Origin: Candidatus Cloacimonadota bacterium
GTDB lineage: Bacteria > Cloacimonadota > Cloacimonadia > Cloacimonadales > GCA-2742885
Assembly: GCA_002742885.1 (NCBI GenBank)
Contig: PDOO01000040.1
Location: 1-51,102, forward strand
DNA length: 51,102 nt
Direction of reading: 5' to 3'
Part shown: one piece after another, positions 37,556-47,311 of the stretch
Numbering within the stretch: position 1 is the stretch's first letter
How the letters are laid out: each line of letters opens with the position of its first letter
Notes under the pieces: model-generated
The model's database searches: none
Told to the model about the DNA's origin: nothing
What the model saw: only the letters and a program-made list of their open reading frames with translations
Program-made: the position numbers and the translations under genes

Positions 37556-39214
37556 TTATTTACCGGGGCATTGAGCTTTAACCGCCGGGTCTATATTTTT
37601 ATTGCCGTAAGCTTTGTCATAGTGATTCGAGAAGTCTTTCGCCAATTTTTCGGCACGTTTATCAAACGCATTTTTATCTTCCCAAGTGTTGCGAGGATTG
37701 AGTACGACTTCATCAACTCCGGGGCAAGATTTAGGAATACTTAAGTGGAATAATTCGTTTTCTTCATACTCAACGTTTTTTAATGTTCCGTTGATTGCCG
37801 ATTCCACTAATTTACGGGTAAGATTTATATCCATGCGTTTACCGACTCCGTAAGGACCTCCGCTCCAACCTGTGTTTATGAGGTAAACTTGAGTTCCGTG
37901 TTCTTTCATTTTTTTACCCAAGAGACTTGCGTAATCTTCAGGATTTCTCGGCATGAAAGGCTCTCCGAAGAATCTTGAGAATGTGGAAACAGGATCAACG
38001 ATACCCGTTTCGGTACCGGCTAATTTACTGGTATAACCCATGAGGAACCAGAGCATTGCCTGTTCCGGATTTAATTTTGCCGCAGGAGGCAAGACAGCGT
38101 TTGCGTCAGCCGTGAGGAAAAGAATGGTTTTAGGGTGTCCCGAAATTGAATCAGGTTTGATATTGCTCAAAAATTCCAAAGGATAAGAACCTCTGGAGTT
38201 TGGCGTAAGACGAGTATCGTCAACATCAAATTTACCTGACGGGAACATTAAGCAATTTTCAACTATCGAACCGTGTTTCAAATAATCGTCCTCATGGAAA
38301 ACGGCATTATGAATTTCAGGTTCTTTTTCAGGATTAAGGTTCACCAATTTGGCGTAACATCCGTTTTCAAAATTTGCCACTCCGTTGTCTGACCAACCGT
38401 GTTCGTCATCCCCGAGAAGAGCTCTTCCGGGATCGGCGGAAAGCGTGGTTTTTCCTGTTCCCGATAATCCCAGCAATAATGCGCAATCTCCGTCTTTACC
38501 TTCATTCGCCGAGCAATGTAAAGGAAGGATACCGTATTCGGGCAAATAATAGTTCATAACGGTAAACATCAGTTTTTTTACGCTTCCGCAATAAGCCGAA
38601 CCGAAAACAACGCCTGCCCTGCGTTGAAAGTCGAGAATAATTGCCATGTTTGAAGTTTTATTTTCGCTGACTTTGCGCAAGCGACCGTCATATTTTTCAG
38701 AGTTAAGTTTATCGTAAGGCAAAACCAAAAGGCTAAACCTTTTATCGCCGAAAATACTTTTATCAATATCTTCCGGCAAAAGTCTGAACATATTGTCGGT
38801 AAATACAGATGTAACAGCATGGCTTGAAATTGTTCTTACCGGCAACATATAATTTTCGTCGGCTCCGATAACGCGATCAGTTACGAATAATTGTTCTTTT
38901 CCCGACAAAGTTTGAATTGCATCATCAAAAATCATATCGGCTGTTTCCGGATCCAATGCGATATTGTTTGGAGAATCCCAATCTATATTGTTTGCATTTT
39001 CGTCAAATTTTACAATATAGGTATCTTTAGGGCTTCTTCCTGTTGATTCCGGGGGCGTCCAGGTTGCCAATGCTCCGCAAGCCGAAATAACCGCTTCACC
39101 GTTTTCAACAGCTTTTTTGATATATTGATCACGATCAATATTTATAAAAGCTTTTTCATGCTTTTCAACGATTTCATTTACTCGATTTTTAATATCCGTT
39201 CCCGAGTAGCTCAT
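37556..39214 (-). CDS. pckA: Phosphoenolpyruvate carboxykinase (ATP)
   Basis: A 552-residue ATP-type PEPCK. The P-loop GLSGTGKTTLSADPGR and the metal/oxaloacetate site EDDYLKHGSIVENC, with the kinase-1a and 2 motifs (GDDEHGWSDNG), are clear. GGAGG is 7 bases before the ATG 39212-39214, giving MSYSGTD; the longer frame to 39232 is inside the ribosome site. In fermenters the enzyme often runs toward oxaloacetate and makes ATP, feeding the malate-fumarate-succinate route that meets the SucCD fusion. Monocistronic, strong terminator. Confidence 0.96.
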   Translation of the reverse strand: MSYSGTDIKNRVNEIVEKHEKAFINIDRDQYIKKAVENGEAVISACGALATWTPPESTGRSPKDTYIVKFDENANNIDWDSPNNIALDPETADMIFDDAIQTLSGKEQLFVTDRVIGADENYMLPVRTISSHAVTSVFTDNMFRLLPEDIDKSIFGDKRFSLLVLPYDKLNSEKYDGRLRKVSENKTSNMAIILDFQRRAGVVFGSAYCGSVKKLMFTVMNYYLPEYGILPLHCSANEGKDGDCALLLGLSGTGKTTLSADPGRALLGDDEHGWSDNGVANFENGCYAKLVNLNPEKEPEIHNAVFHEDDYLKHGSIVENCLMFPSGKFDVDDTRLTPNSRGSYPLEFLSNIKPDSISGHPKTILFLTADANAVLPPAAKLNPEQAMLWFLMGYTSKLAGTETGIVDPVSTFSRFFGEPFMPRNPEDYASLLGKKMKEHGTQVYLINTGWSGGPYGVGKRMDINLTRKLVESAINGTLKNVEYEENELFHLSIPKSCPGVDEVVLNPRNTWEDKNAFDKRAEKLAKDFSNHYDKAYGNKNIDPAVKAQCPGK

Positions 39215-39543
39215 TTTATCCTCCAATTCCATAATTTAGAAAAGGCAAAAAAAGAGACATCCGTTACTGCCGTCAAACAAAAAAAGATTAAAATTTAACT
39301 AAAAAAAAAATAAATATTTCTATTGACTTTAAATCAATAAATTAAATCGGATTTTTTTTGATTTTTCATAAGTATATTATCCCGTTTATAAAGGTGTTAA
39401 GATGTTTTATCTGACCAATAAATTTTTATGTCATGAAGGCAAAATATTTAAATATCATCCAGAATAAATCAAAACTGAGAACAAATAAATCATCGTAAAT
39501 AAAAAAATATTTGTTATTTTATTATTATGTTATAAGAAAAAAA
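39215..39543. other. Gene-poor stretch before the TPR gene
   Basis: 329 AT-rich bases. A 21-codon ORF (39402-39467, plus strand) behind AAGGTG is the only candidate; it has no recognisable motif and may be chance. TTGACT occurs near 39323 without a convincing -10 at the right distance. Confidence 0.3.
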
Positions 39544-40425
39544 TTATTTCTCGGGATACTCCTTTTTTTCCTCCAACATTTTCTTGAGTTTGTTGTATAT
39601 TAAAGAAACCGGAGAAGAGTAAGGTTTTATTTTTTTTGCCTGAAGAACTGTTTTATAAGCTTCTTTTATCATATTGCGACTTATATATGTGTTTATTAAA
39701 TCCAGATAGAGAGGAAGATTGGTCGGAGTTTCTTCTATTGCATGCTTAAAGAGGTTTATGCTTTGCTCAAATTTTCCTATTTTTTCGGATGCAACGGCGT
39801 AAGCTCGATAAAATCCCTGCCCATTAAACTTCATCTTTTCGCATTTTTGAAATTCGTAATACGCCTTAATCCATTGTTTTTGCGCAGAATAGGAAATACC
39901 TTTAAAAAAATTCACTCTTCCCTGAGAACCGAATAAAGCTTCAGCGGAGCTTAATGTTTTTAAGGCTTTTTCGTATTGTCTGTTCATTAGATATTGTTCG
40001 CTCAGAAAGAAATAGGGTGTCTCGGTATCGGGATTTAATAAAAGCAGTTCTTCCAGAGTTTGTATAACCTCTCCTGTTTTATTTTTCCCTAACAAAGCAA
40101 CTGCTTTATTGTAAAGAGCTTCCGGATAGTTATCTTTTATTTTGTCATAATAATAAATTGCCAAATTTTCTTCTTTTAAGGCTAAATAACAATTTGCAAT
40201 TTTAAAATAAATATTCGTGTAAGAAGGGAAAATTTCGATTGCTTTTTGGAAATATTCGATTGCTTCGGGAAACAGCTTTCTTTCGTAAAATAATTGTCCC
40301 AATTCAAAATATAATTCATATTCTTCGGGAAATAAATCTGTTGCCTGTTTAAGCGTAGTTACCGCTTTAAGCCAATTTGTTTTCTTCTCAAATTGAGCCT
40401 GCCAAATATATTTTTTATATTCCAT
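39544..40425 (-). CDS. Tetratricopeptide repeat protein
   Basis: A 293-residue protein made of about seven TPR units with the W-L-G-Y-A-F-A-P pattern: YELYFELGQLFYERKLFPEA, TNIYFKIANCYLALKEENLA, ETPYFFLSEQYLMNRQYEKA and LPLYLDLINTYISRNMIKEA. It has no signal peptide, so it is probably cytosolic and a scaffold. It overlaps the dus gene by 11 bases and ends the HD-GYP-trmH-dus-TPR operon. The partner is unknown. Confidence 0.85.
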   Translation of the reverse strand: MEYKKYIWQAQFEKKTNWLKAVTTLKQATDLFPEEYELYFELGQLFYERKLFPEAIEYFQKAIEIFPSYTNIYFKIANCYLALKEENLAIYYYDKIKDNYPEALYNKAVALLGKNKTGEVIQTLEELLLLNPDTETPYFFLSEQYLMNRQYEKALKTLSSAEALFGSQGRVNFFKGISYSAQKQWIKAYYEFQKCEKMKFNGQGFYRAYAVASEKIGKFEQSINLFKHAIEETPTNLPLYLDLINTYISRNMIKEAYKTVLQAKKIKPYSSPVSLIYNKLKKMLEEKKEYPEK

Positions 40426-41398
40426 ATTTTTTTATGTTACCTTTATTATAATCGAATAAATTTTCCAAAATCTCAAAAATTTCATCTGCCGATTCTGATT
40501 TATTTATTTTATTTCTGGCATCAGCTCCTTTTCTTAAACCTTTAGTATAATAGCATATATGAGTCCTCATCTCTCGTAATGCTTTCAATTCTTCTTTATA
40601 TTTTAGAGTTAATTCGTAATGTTTTTTGATAATGCTCCAAATTTCTTCGGAAGTCGGGCAGCTCATTTTCTCGTTATTTAATTTTGCTTTTATTAATTTG
40701 AATATCCAAGGTTTTCCCAAAGCTCCTCTTCCTATCATAATTGAGTCGCAACCGGTAAATTTTTTCATTTCTTCGGCATCTTCCGGAGAAATAACATCTC
40801 CGTTTCCCGCTACAGGTACGGAGATATTCTCTTTAAGTATTTTTATATGTTCCCAATTGCTTTTTCCGGAAAACATTTGGACTCTGGTTCTGGGATGAAT
40901 TGTGATCAGATCACATCCTCCTTTTTCAGCTGATTTGCTGACTTCAAGAAAGTTAACAGAATCAGAATCCCAGCCTGATCTTATTTTTGCGGTTAACGGA
41001 ATATCATGCTTTATTAATTTTTCTTTCATGGACGAAACTATTCTGTAAATAAGTTCAGGATCTTTCATCAAAGCTGAACCGGAATTTCTTCTGACCACTT
41101 TTTTGACCGGGCAACCGAAATTTAAATCTATAAAATCAGGTTTAAGGGGAATCAACCGATCAAGACTTTTCGTCATAATGTCGGGATCGGAGCCGAACAC
41201 TTGAATTCCGTAAGGACGTTGATTTTCGTTGAAAACCGCATAAGGCAAAGTTCTTTCCGGCATATAAAATAATCCGTCGCAGGAAACCATTTCCGATACG
41301 GTAATATCTGCTCCCGAAAGTTTGCAAATTTCTCTAAATGCCTGATCAGTAAAACCTGCCAAAGGCGCCAACCAAAGTTGATCGGGTTTAAAAATCAT
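40415..41398 (-). CDS. dus: tRNA-dihydrouridine synthase
   Basis: A 327-residue FMN enzyme. The TIM barrel starts LAPLAGFTDQAFREI, the catalytic Cys lies in NFGCPVKKVVRRNSGSALMK (about 92-111), KIRSGWD and RTRVQMFSGKSNWE contact tRNA and FMN, and VAGNGDVISPEDA and IMIGRGALGKPW form the phosphate site. It reduces uridine in the D loop of tRNA. The C-terminal helix bundle is present. It overlaps the rRNA/tRNA methyltransferase gene by 11 bases, so both RNA-modifying enzymes are co-translated. Confidence 0.93.
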   Translation of the reverse strand: MIFKPDQLWLAPLAGFTDQAFREICKLSGADITVSEMVSCDGLFYMPERTLPYAVFNENQRPYGIQVFGSDPDIMTKSLDRLIPLKPDFIDLNFGCPVKKVVRRNSGSALMKDPELIYRIVSSMKEKLIKHDIPLTAKIRSGWDSDSVNFLEVSKSAEKGGCDLITIHPRTRVQMFSGKSNWEHIKILKENISVPVAGNGDVISPEDAEEMKKFTGCDSIMIGRGALGKPWIFKLIKAKLNNEKMSCPTSEEIWSIIKKHYELTLKYKEELKALREMRTHICYYTKGLRKGADARNKINKSESADEIFEILENLFDYNKGNIKKYGI

Positions 41399-42137
41399 TT
41401 TCCCGACTCTTGTAATTGAGATAAGACATGGCTATTCCGGCAGCCACGGCAACATTTAAAGATTCCATTTTACCGGTCATTGGCACGGTAATGCGTTTGT
41501 CGGAATTTTTAATTAAACTTTCGCTTATACCTCTGGCTTCCGAACCGATAATCAAAACAAAGGATTTCTCCGGCTTAAATTCATAAATATTTTCCGCATT
41601 TTCAAGGCAGGTTACTATTTTTTGATTAGGCAAAGACAAAAGCTCATCTGCGGTCATCACTTCAAAAGGAAATGAAAAAACAGCTCCCATTGAAGCATTA
41701 ATTACTTTCTGATTAAAAGGATCAACACAGTCAGAAGAAAGAATAACTCCGTCAAAATCAGCGGAAATTGCAGTCCGGAGTATTGTTCCGAGATTGCCCG
41801 GATCATTTATTTTATCCAGATACAAAAGTTTTTTCCGAGATTTGATTTTAACAGGAACAATACGAAAAAGCGCCGAAACTTTTTGCGGAGTTTCATTGTT
41901 GGAAATACGTCTCATCTGTTGAGCGCTTACCTCAAATACATTTTGAAGTTTTTTCTCGTAATAAATATGGGCATCTTCGGCGCAAGTAAGATAAATTTCT
42001 TCCGGCCAAACGCCGTTATCAATGATTTGATTTACTATGCGTTCGCCGTTTACAACAACTTTTTTAAATTGTTTTCTGTATTTTTTTTGCTTTAATTTTA
42101 CGATTTCTTTAATTCTTTTCTGAGTTATTTTTTGCAT
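41388..42137 (-). CDS. TrmH/SpoU-family RNA 2'-O-methyltransferase
   Basis: A 249-residue SPOUT methyltransferase. An L30e-like N-terminal domain (RKQFKKVVVNGERIVNQII) is followed by the knotted catalytic domain. This has motif 1 NDPGNLGTILRTA (about 111-123), motif 2 IGSEARGIS (about 197-205) and motif 3 MTGKMESLNVAVAAGIA near 220, which bind SAM. It methylates a ribose in rRNA or tRNA (RlmB or TrmH type; the exact site cannot be told). It lies 11 bases after the HD-GYP gene. Confidence 0.9.
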   Translation of the reverse strand: MQKITQKRIKEIVKLKQKKYRKQFKKVVVNGERIVNQIIDNGVWPEEIYLTCAEDAHIYYEKKLQNVFEVSAQQMRRISNNETPQKVSALFRIVPVKIKSRKKLLYLDKINDPGNLGTILRTAISADFDGVILSSDCVDPFNQKVINASMGAVFSFPFEVMTADELLSLPNQKIVTCLENAENIYEFKPEKSFVLIIGSEARGISESLIKNSDKRITVPMTGKMESLNVAVAAGIAMSYLNYKSRENDF

Positions 42138-42148
42138 AAAATCCTGAT

Positions 42149-43819
42149 TTATTGTTTATATATTTTTCTTATTTTTTCAAAATCAACGTCATCAATTTGC
42201 CTTGACGGCAAATATTTCTCGGCATATTCCAAGTATAAACCCGTATCAATGAGCAAATCCAGAAGATTTGCGTCAATATCATTATCTTTTACCATGAATG
42301 CCAAAATCTTAAATGTTTCAGACAATGTTTTACCTTTTTTGTAAGGACGATCCGAGGCCGTTAAGGCTTCATATAAATCTGCTATAGCTATAATTCTTGA
42401 TTGAAGGGGCAATTCGTTTTCCGTGAGTTTTCCCGGGTATCCGGAGCCGTTCAGTTTTTCATGATGCGATGCGGCATAATCCGGAACATTTTTTAATTTT
42501 TCAGGGAAACTTATTTTAGACAGCATTTTTTTGGTAATGACGACATGTTCTCTCATAATATCTATTTCTTCAGGAAGCAAAGTTCCTTTTCTTATGGAAA
42601 GATTTTTAAATTCGTCTTCGTTGATAATAAAATAAGAACGTCCTGAGCTTTCGTAAGAAAAATCAAGAATTTCTTTCAAATAATTTAAGTCTTCATCTCT
42701 GAGGAATTCGCCTCCGATATTAAGTTTTTCGGTAAAAATACGATATTCTTTGACTTTTTCTTTCAATCTTTTCAATTCCGTTGATTTATCGTCCAAGCCT
42801 TTCAATTCGGAAATTTCGATATCCTTATCCAGAACAATATCCAAAGTATCGAATCTGCTCATTACAAGTTCAATGCGATCAAAAATAGTTTGCAACTTAG
42901 TAGCTTTATCCATAACATGAAGAGGAGTAGTAATTTTTCCCAAGTCGTGAACCCAGCCGGAAAGTTTAATTTCTTCAAGTTCGTCGTGATTAAATTTGAT
43001 GTCTTTATAAAATCCGGAATCAGAAGTTTGAATTTTATCGGCAATTGCTTCAGTAAGTTTCGCAACTCTTGTAATATGCCCGCCCGTATAAGGAGACTTG
43101 CTGTCGATTGCTTCGGCAATGGCTTGAATCATTTCATACAGTAATTTCTTGAGATCATTTATCAAAACCCTGTTTGAAAGAGATATTGCCGCCTGTGAAG
43201 CAAGTGATTTCAGCATCGCTATATGTTCATCCGTGAATGATATGACATGTCCTTCGTGATCCTGAGCATTTATCAGCTGGATTACGCCCAATACTTTATT
43301 TTCATGATTTTTAAGAGGGATGGCAACCATTGATTTGGAACGATAATTATTCATTTTGTCAAATTTTTTGGAGCCTGAACAATCAAAAACATCCTGATGA
43401 TAAATATCTTCAAACTGATAACTTTCAGCATTGATTACCGCAATGGCAGCAGCATTTGTTTTGTTGTCGCTGCCGTCTTCATTTTTCAATAAAACAGGAG
43501 GCCAATTTATGTTAGAATATCTTCCGCCCATTTTTAAATTCATGGATCGGTTAAGAACAAACTCAAAACGCAATGAATGCCCGTCGTTGCTTACGGAATA
43601 TATGGTTGCGCCGTCGGCATTGGTATAAGCAACTGCTTCGTTCAGGATCAATTCAAAAATATAGGACAGTCTTCTTTCGGCAGAAAGAGCTATTCCTATA
43701 TTGGTCAGACTTTTTATGTGTTTAAGTTGTTCTTTTCCGTAATCGTTTACTTCATTCACTACTTTATTTAAAAGTGAATTTAATCGTTTATTTTGACTTA
43801 AATTCATTAAGTTTTCCAT
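42149..43819 (-). CDS. GAF-HD-GYP cyclic-di-GMP phosphodiesterase
   Basis: A 556-residue signalling protein from the ATG 43817-43819, chosen because GGAG lies 7 bases upstream (a longer frame to 43843 exists). A coiled-coil is followed by a GAF domain (about 40-215) and a split HD-GYP domain: the HD pair in SGWVHDLGKITTP near 285, and HHEKLNGSGYPGKL near 455-468. The GYP motif has Asn where many have Asp (HHExxDGxGYP). It probably degrades cyclic-di-GMP, fitting motility control alongside the nearby flagellar operon. Confidence 0.9.
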   Translation of the reverse strand: MENLMNLSQNKRLNSLLNKVVNEVNDYGKEQLKHIKSLTNIGIALSAERRLSYIFELILNEAVAYTNADGATIYSVSNDGHSLRFEFVLNRSMNLKMGGRYSNINWPPVLLKNEDGSDNKTNAAAIAVINAESYQFEDIYHQDVFDCSGSKKFDKMNNYRSKSMVAIPLKNHENKVLGVIQLINAQDHEGHVISFTDEHIAMLKSLASQAAISLSNRVLINDLKKLLYEMIQAIAEAIDSKSPYTGGHITRVAKLTEAIADKIQTSDSGFYKDIKFNHDELEEIKLSGWVHDLGKITTPLHVMDKATKLQTIFDRIELVMSRFDTLDIVLDKDIEISELKGLDDKSTELKRLKEKVKEYRIFTEKLNIGGEFLRDEDLNYLKEILDFSYESSGRSYFIINEDEFKNLSIRKGTLLPEEIDIMREHVVITKKMLSKISFPEKLKNVPDYAASHHEKLNGSGYPGKLTENELPLQSRIIAIADLYEALTASDRPYKKGKTLSETFKILAFMVKDNDIDANLLDLLIDTGLYLEYAEKYLPSRQIDDVDFEKIRKIYKQ

Positions 43820-43871
43820 ATTTTCTCCAAAATAATTTGACATTAAAGAAATTTTGTATCTTTTATATTAA

Positions 43872-43891
43872 CTTGACCGTTTAATGTCAAG
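43872..43891 (+). promoter_or_regulatory. Inverted repeat before the isochorismatase-like gene
   Basis: CTTGAC (43872-43877) and GTCAAG (43886-43891) form a perfect six-pair inverted repeat with an eight-base spacer, 15 bases before the start. It could be an operator or a leader hairpin; I cannot tell which. Confidence 0.3.
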
Positions 43892-43906
43892 ACTAAAGGA
43901 GAATTT

Positions 43907-44443
43907 ATGAAAACAAAAACAGAAAACATGATGTTTGTAATGATTGATATTCAAGAAAAACTTTTACATTTGATAGCAGAAAATCAAGAAGTTATCAAAA
44001 ATGCAAACATACTTAACAAAGCTTCCGAAATTTTCGGAATCCCTCTTTTGGTAACAGAACAATACAAGAAAGGTCTGGGAGAAACCGTCTCAGAAATTAA
44101 AATCGGAAAAGATGCGATTTATGCCGAAAAAACATCTTTCAGCATTTTTGACGAAAAAATTTCCGAATTATTAAAGAAAAGCGGGAAAAAAGTTCTCGTT
44201 ATGTACGGAATAGAAGCGCACATCTGCGTTTTGCAATCCGTTCTTGATGCTTTGGCGGAAGATTATGAAGTTTATTTGGTTACTGATGCAGTATCATCAA
44301 GAAAGCTTTACAATAAAGAGGCTGCTTTGGACAGAATGCTTGATTACGGAGCAGAATTGGTAACAACAGAAATGCTGCTTTTTGAAATTTTAGGCGATTC
44401 ATCTCATCCTTCATTCAGGGAAATATCGAAATTAATAAAGTAA
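43907..44443 (+). CDS. Isochorismatase-family cysteine hydrolase
   Basis: A 178-residue alpha/beta hydrolase. VMIDIQEKLLH contains the catalytic Asp, and YGIEAHICVLQSVLDAL near 104 holds the nucleophile Cys and the cis-peptide. DAVSSR and AELVTTEMLLFEIL match the YcaC/nicotinamidase-like group. The substrate is probably a small amide or an unknown cysteine-hydrolase substrate. A GGAG site stands 7 bases before the ATG. Single gene. Confidence 0.85.
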   Translation: MKTKTENMMFVMIDIQEKLLHLIAENQEVIKNANILNKASEIFGIPLLVTEQYKKGLGETVSEIKIGKDAIYAEKTSFSIFDEKISELLKKSGKKVLVMYGIEAHICVLQSVLDALAEDYEVYLVTDAVSSRKLYNKEAALDRMLDYGAELVTTEMLLFEILGDSSHPSFREISKLIK

Positions 44444-44506
44444 AACCTTTTGGCGCTGTAAATGCTCAAATAAAAGCTGAGTGACATAGTTAAAATAAAA
44501 CCTCTT

Positions 44507-44545
44507 GGGATAGGGGATGATATATTCCCTTCCCTTTTTTATTTT
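44507..44545 (+). terminator. Terminator after the isochorismatase-like gene
   Basis: GGGA-TA-GGGGA pairs with TCCC-T-TCCC around a short loop, followed by TTTTTTATTTTT. Confidence 0.75.
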
Positions 44546-44625
44546 TCCGTTTTTAACTTCTTTTCTTTGACAATTTTTATACTGATTTCAAAAAGTCTCA
44601 CAATTTATTTAAATTTGAGGAAGAT

Positions 44626-45603
44626 ATGAAAAAGAAGATATTGATTATTACTACCGGTGGAACCATCGCCATGAAATATGATGAAGAAAAAGGAATTGTT
44701 CCCGCGCCTGATTTAGTGGAATTTCTTACAACTTTTCCCCAGATAAATGATATTGCAGAAATTGAAGTTTTGGAATTTTCAAATATACCGAGTCCTTTTG
44801 TAACTCCTGAAATTATGAATAAACTGGCAAGACTGGTTGACCTGAAAATTTTGGATTACGACGGAATTGTCATCACCCACGGCACAGATACACTGGAAGA
44901 AAGTTCGTATTTCCTGGATTTAGTTCTTACCACCAGGAAACCGGTAATTTTTACAGCAGCCATGAGAAACGGTTCAGATTTGGGTCTGGACGGTCCGCGC
45001 AATATTGTAGGAGCCGTAAGAGCAGCATGTCATCCCGAATCCGCCGATAAAGGCGTTTTGGTTGTCATGAACGATAAAATACACTCCGCCTGCGATGTTG
45101 TAAAAACAGATACGGGGAGAGTTGAATCTTTTGAATCAATAGATTTGGGAATTTTAGGAATAATAGATCCCGATCAGGTGGTATATTATCGTCAAGTAGC
45201 GCGCAAAGAAAGAATTTGGACAACTGAAATAGATACAGATATTGACCTGATAAAATGCACTTCCGGAATGAGAGATCATTTTATTCAAAGTTCAATAGAC
45301 AACAAAGCCAAAGCAATAGTTATAGAAGCATTCGGACGGGGAAACGTTCCGGTTACAATAGTAGAAGCCATAAAAAAAGCAATTGAAGCGGGAATAATGG
45401 TAGTGATAGTTTCCCGAGCCTATTCAGGAAGAGTTTTAGCTCAATACGGTTACGACGGAGGCGGAAAGCATTTGCAAAGTTTGGGAGCTGTTCTGGGCGG
45501 AGACCAAAGAGGACAAAAAGTAAGAATAAAATTAATGTGTCTTTTCGGAAAATACAAAGATCCCGATATGGTTAAAAAATTTTTTGTCAATTCCTTAAAA
45601 TAA
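44626..45603 (+). CDS. ansA: L-asparaginase
   Basis: A 325-residue asparaginase/glutaminase-family protein. The two catalytic threonines lie in TTGGTIAMKYD (about 9-19) and HGTDTLEESSYF (about 86-97), with the neighbouring Asp. Later parts, such as TAAMRNGSDLGLDGPRN and VIEAFGRGNVP, match the family. It hydrolyses asparagine to aspartate and ammonia. It lacks a signal peptide, so it is cytosolic (type I-like). GAGG precedes the ATG by 7 bases. It supplies amino-acid carbon for fermentation. Confidence 0.93.
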   Translation: MKKKILIITTGGTIAMKYDEEKGIVPAPDLVEFLTTFPQINDIAEIEVLEFSNIPSPFVTPEIMNKLARLVDLKILDYDGIVITHGTDTLEESSYFLDLVLTTRKPVIFTAAMRNGSDLGLDGPRNIVGAVRAACHPESADKGVLVVMNDKIHSACDVVKTDTGRVESFESIDLGILGIIDPDQVVYYRQVARKERIWTTEIDTDIDLIKCTSGMRDHFIQSSIDNKAKAIVIEAFGRGNVPVTIVEAIKKAIEAGIMVVIVSRAYSGRVLAQYGYDGGGKHLQSLGAVLGGDQRGQKVRIKLMCLFGKYKDPDMVKKFFVNSLK

Positions 45604-45714
45604 AACTCTTGCCCCTTTATCATTTGCAGTTTCAACATGTATAATTAAAGTTTACGGATAATGCAATAATATTTTATTTATTCAACCGCAATACTTTTAA
45701 ATTAAAATAATTAT

Positions 45715-45747
45715 TTCGGAGTCATAAATTTTACGGCTCCGAATTTT
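45715..45747 (+). terminator. Hairpin between ansA and the DUF2130 gene
   Basis: Perfect TTCGGAG/CTCCGAA repeat (45715-45721 with 45737-45743) with a 15-base loop and TTTT after it. It separates convergent genes and may act in both directions. Confidence 0.5.
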
Positions 45748-45760
45748 ACATTATCGCCCT

Positions 45761-47311
45761 TTATTTACTTTTATCTCTCACGGCATCAAACTTTTTCTTC
45801 ATGGTAGGGTTGCCAAAGGTAAGTTTTTTTATTGTCAAATCATCTGCTTTATTATTGGCAAGACGTAAATTATTTTCAGAAGATAAAAGAGCATCCCTTG
45901 TCTTCTGAAGATGAATTATTGTTTTATCTATTTCATTAATCGCAGTTTTAAACTTCCTGCTTGCCAAATCGTAATTATAAGCAAAACCTTTTTTAAACGA
46001 CTCTATTTTTTCTTCAAATTTAGTAATATCAATATTCTGATTTCTTATTAAATTAAGTTCCTGCTTGTATTGCAATGAGTTCATTGCGGCATTGCGAAGA
46101 ATAGTAATGATAGGAATAAAAAATTGAGGTCGGATAACATACATTTTTTGATATTTGTAAGATACGTCAACAATACCGTTATTGTACAACTCGCTTTCAG
46201 ACTCCAATAAAGAAACCAAAACAGCATATTCACAGTTTTTATTTTTACGGTCTTTATCAAGCTTTGCAAAAAAATCTTCGTTTTTTTTCTTTGTCGCCGT
46301 CGCCTCGTTTTCATTCTTCATTTCAAACATTACGGAAATAATTTCATTTCCCGATTCATCTGTTTCTCTATAAATAAAATCGCCTTTAGTACCGCTGCTT
46401 GCATCGTTATCTTTTCCGAAATATGCTTTGGGAAATGCCGTTGATCTAAGTTTATTAAACTCTGTTTCACAATGTTGCTCAAGGGTTTCGCCTACCATTT
46501 TTGTAGAAAGTTTAAGTTTAAAATCACGTAAACGCGCAATCTCGGCATCTTTCATTCTGATTGTTTCTTCTTTTGCCGTCAACTTATTCGTATATTCTTC
46601 TTTAACGGATTTTTCAATAAGTTTATTTTCTGTTTCTTTTATTTTCAAGTCATTTAAAAGAGCATCTCGTTCTTTTTCAATCTTTTTAGTTGCTTCCGAG
46701 ACAGCTAACATCTTTTCACTCTCGAATTTTTCTATTTTTGCTTTCATTTCTGAAATAAGAATTGCTTTTTCAGATAGTTTTTCCGCAAGCTCTGCTTCAT
46801 TTTTAGCTTTCAATGCAACAATGTATTTATCTTTCTCAGCCAATTCTTCTCTCAATGTTTTTTTTATATCGGATTCAGCTAATTTTACGGCTGCTTCCAT
46901 TTCCGTTTCTTTTATTTTCAAATTATTTAAAAGAGCATCTCGTTCTTTTTCAATTTTTTTTACCGCTTCAGAAACTGCTAATTTTTTTTCGCTTTCAGAT
47001 CTTTCTATTTTGGATTTCATTTCTGAAATAAGAATTTCTTTTTCAGATAATTTTTCTGCAAGTTCCGTCTCATTTTCAGCTTTCAAGGCAGCGATATTTT
47101 TATCTTTCTCCGCCAATTTTATTTGCAACTTGTTTTTAAAGTCCGCTTCAACCAATTTTACGGCATTCAATTTTTCCTTTTCAGCTAAAGCAAGTCTTTC
47201 GGATAATTCTTCTTCAAATTGATGATCTCTAACCTGCTTAACTATGTCGGCAAATCCTGCTTTATCAACCTTGAAAGCTTTTTTGCAATTAGGACAAATT
47301 ATTTCATTCAT
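45761..47311 (-). CDS. DUF2130 coiled-coil protein
   Basis: A 516-residue protein. [13 protein letters not shown] at the start is the DUF2130-type N-terminal CxxC element. Residues about 30-260 form a long coiled-coil. The C-terminal DUF2130 domain ([45 protein letters not shown]) resembles a restriction-endonuclease-like fold with GDF and FEMK near the acidic residues; nuclease activity is inference. A 91-residue tandem duplication lies in the coil. The ATG at 47309-47311 is chosen because GAGGA lies before it. Monocistronic. Confidence 0.85.
   Translation of the reverse strand: MNEIICPNCKKAFKVDKAGFADIVKQVRDHQFEEELSERLALAEKEKLNAVKLVEADFKNKLQIKLAEKDKNIAALKAENETELAEKLSEKEILISEMKSKIERSESEKKLAVSEAVKKIEKERDALLNNLKIKETEMEAAVKLAESDIKKTLREELAEKDKYIVALKAKNEAELAEKLSEKAILISEMKAKIEKFESEKMLAVSEATKKIEKERDALLNDLKIKETENKLIEKSVKEEYTNKLTAKEETIRMKDAEIARLRDFKLKLSTKMVGETLEQHCETEFNKLRSTAFPKAYFGKDNDASSGTKGDFIYRETDESGNEIISVMFEMKNENEATATKKKNEDFFAKLDKDRKNKNCEYAVLVSLLESESELYNNGIVDVSYKYQKMYVIRPQFFIPIITILRNAAMNSLQYKQELNLIRNQNIDITKFEEKIESFKKGFAYNYDLASRKFKTAINEIDKTIIHLQKTRDALLSSENNLRLANNKADDLTIKKLTFGNPTMKKKFDAVRDKSK
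46628..47161 (-). repeat. Tandem duplication (273-base unit) inside the DUF2130 gene
   Basis: Two successive stretches encode near-identical coiled-coil (46889-47161 and 46628-46888). Shared residues include [17 protein letters not shown], ILISEMKxKIE, ESEKxLAVSEA, and [20 protein letters not shown]. The copies differ mainly at scattered positions, so the duplication is not brand new. Confidence 0.85.

Noticed and set aside
39402-39467. 21-codon ORF with a ribosome-site-like sequence
   Set aside because: Too short and without motif, promoter or context to call it a gene.
46628-47161. CRISPR-like repeat
   Set aside because: Only two long units of coding sequence without spacers; it is a protein-domain duplication. 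No CRISPR array was found anywhere in the window.
46428-47222. 264-residue ORF on the plus strand
   Set aside because: It is the antisense of the low-complexity coiled-coil of the DUF2130 gene; it is Ser/Phe-rich and has no ribosome site or homology.
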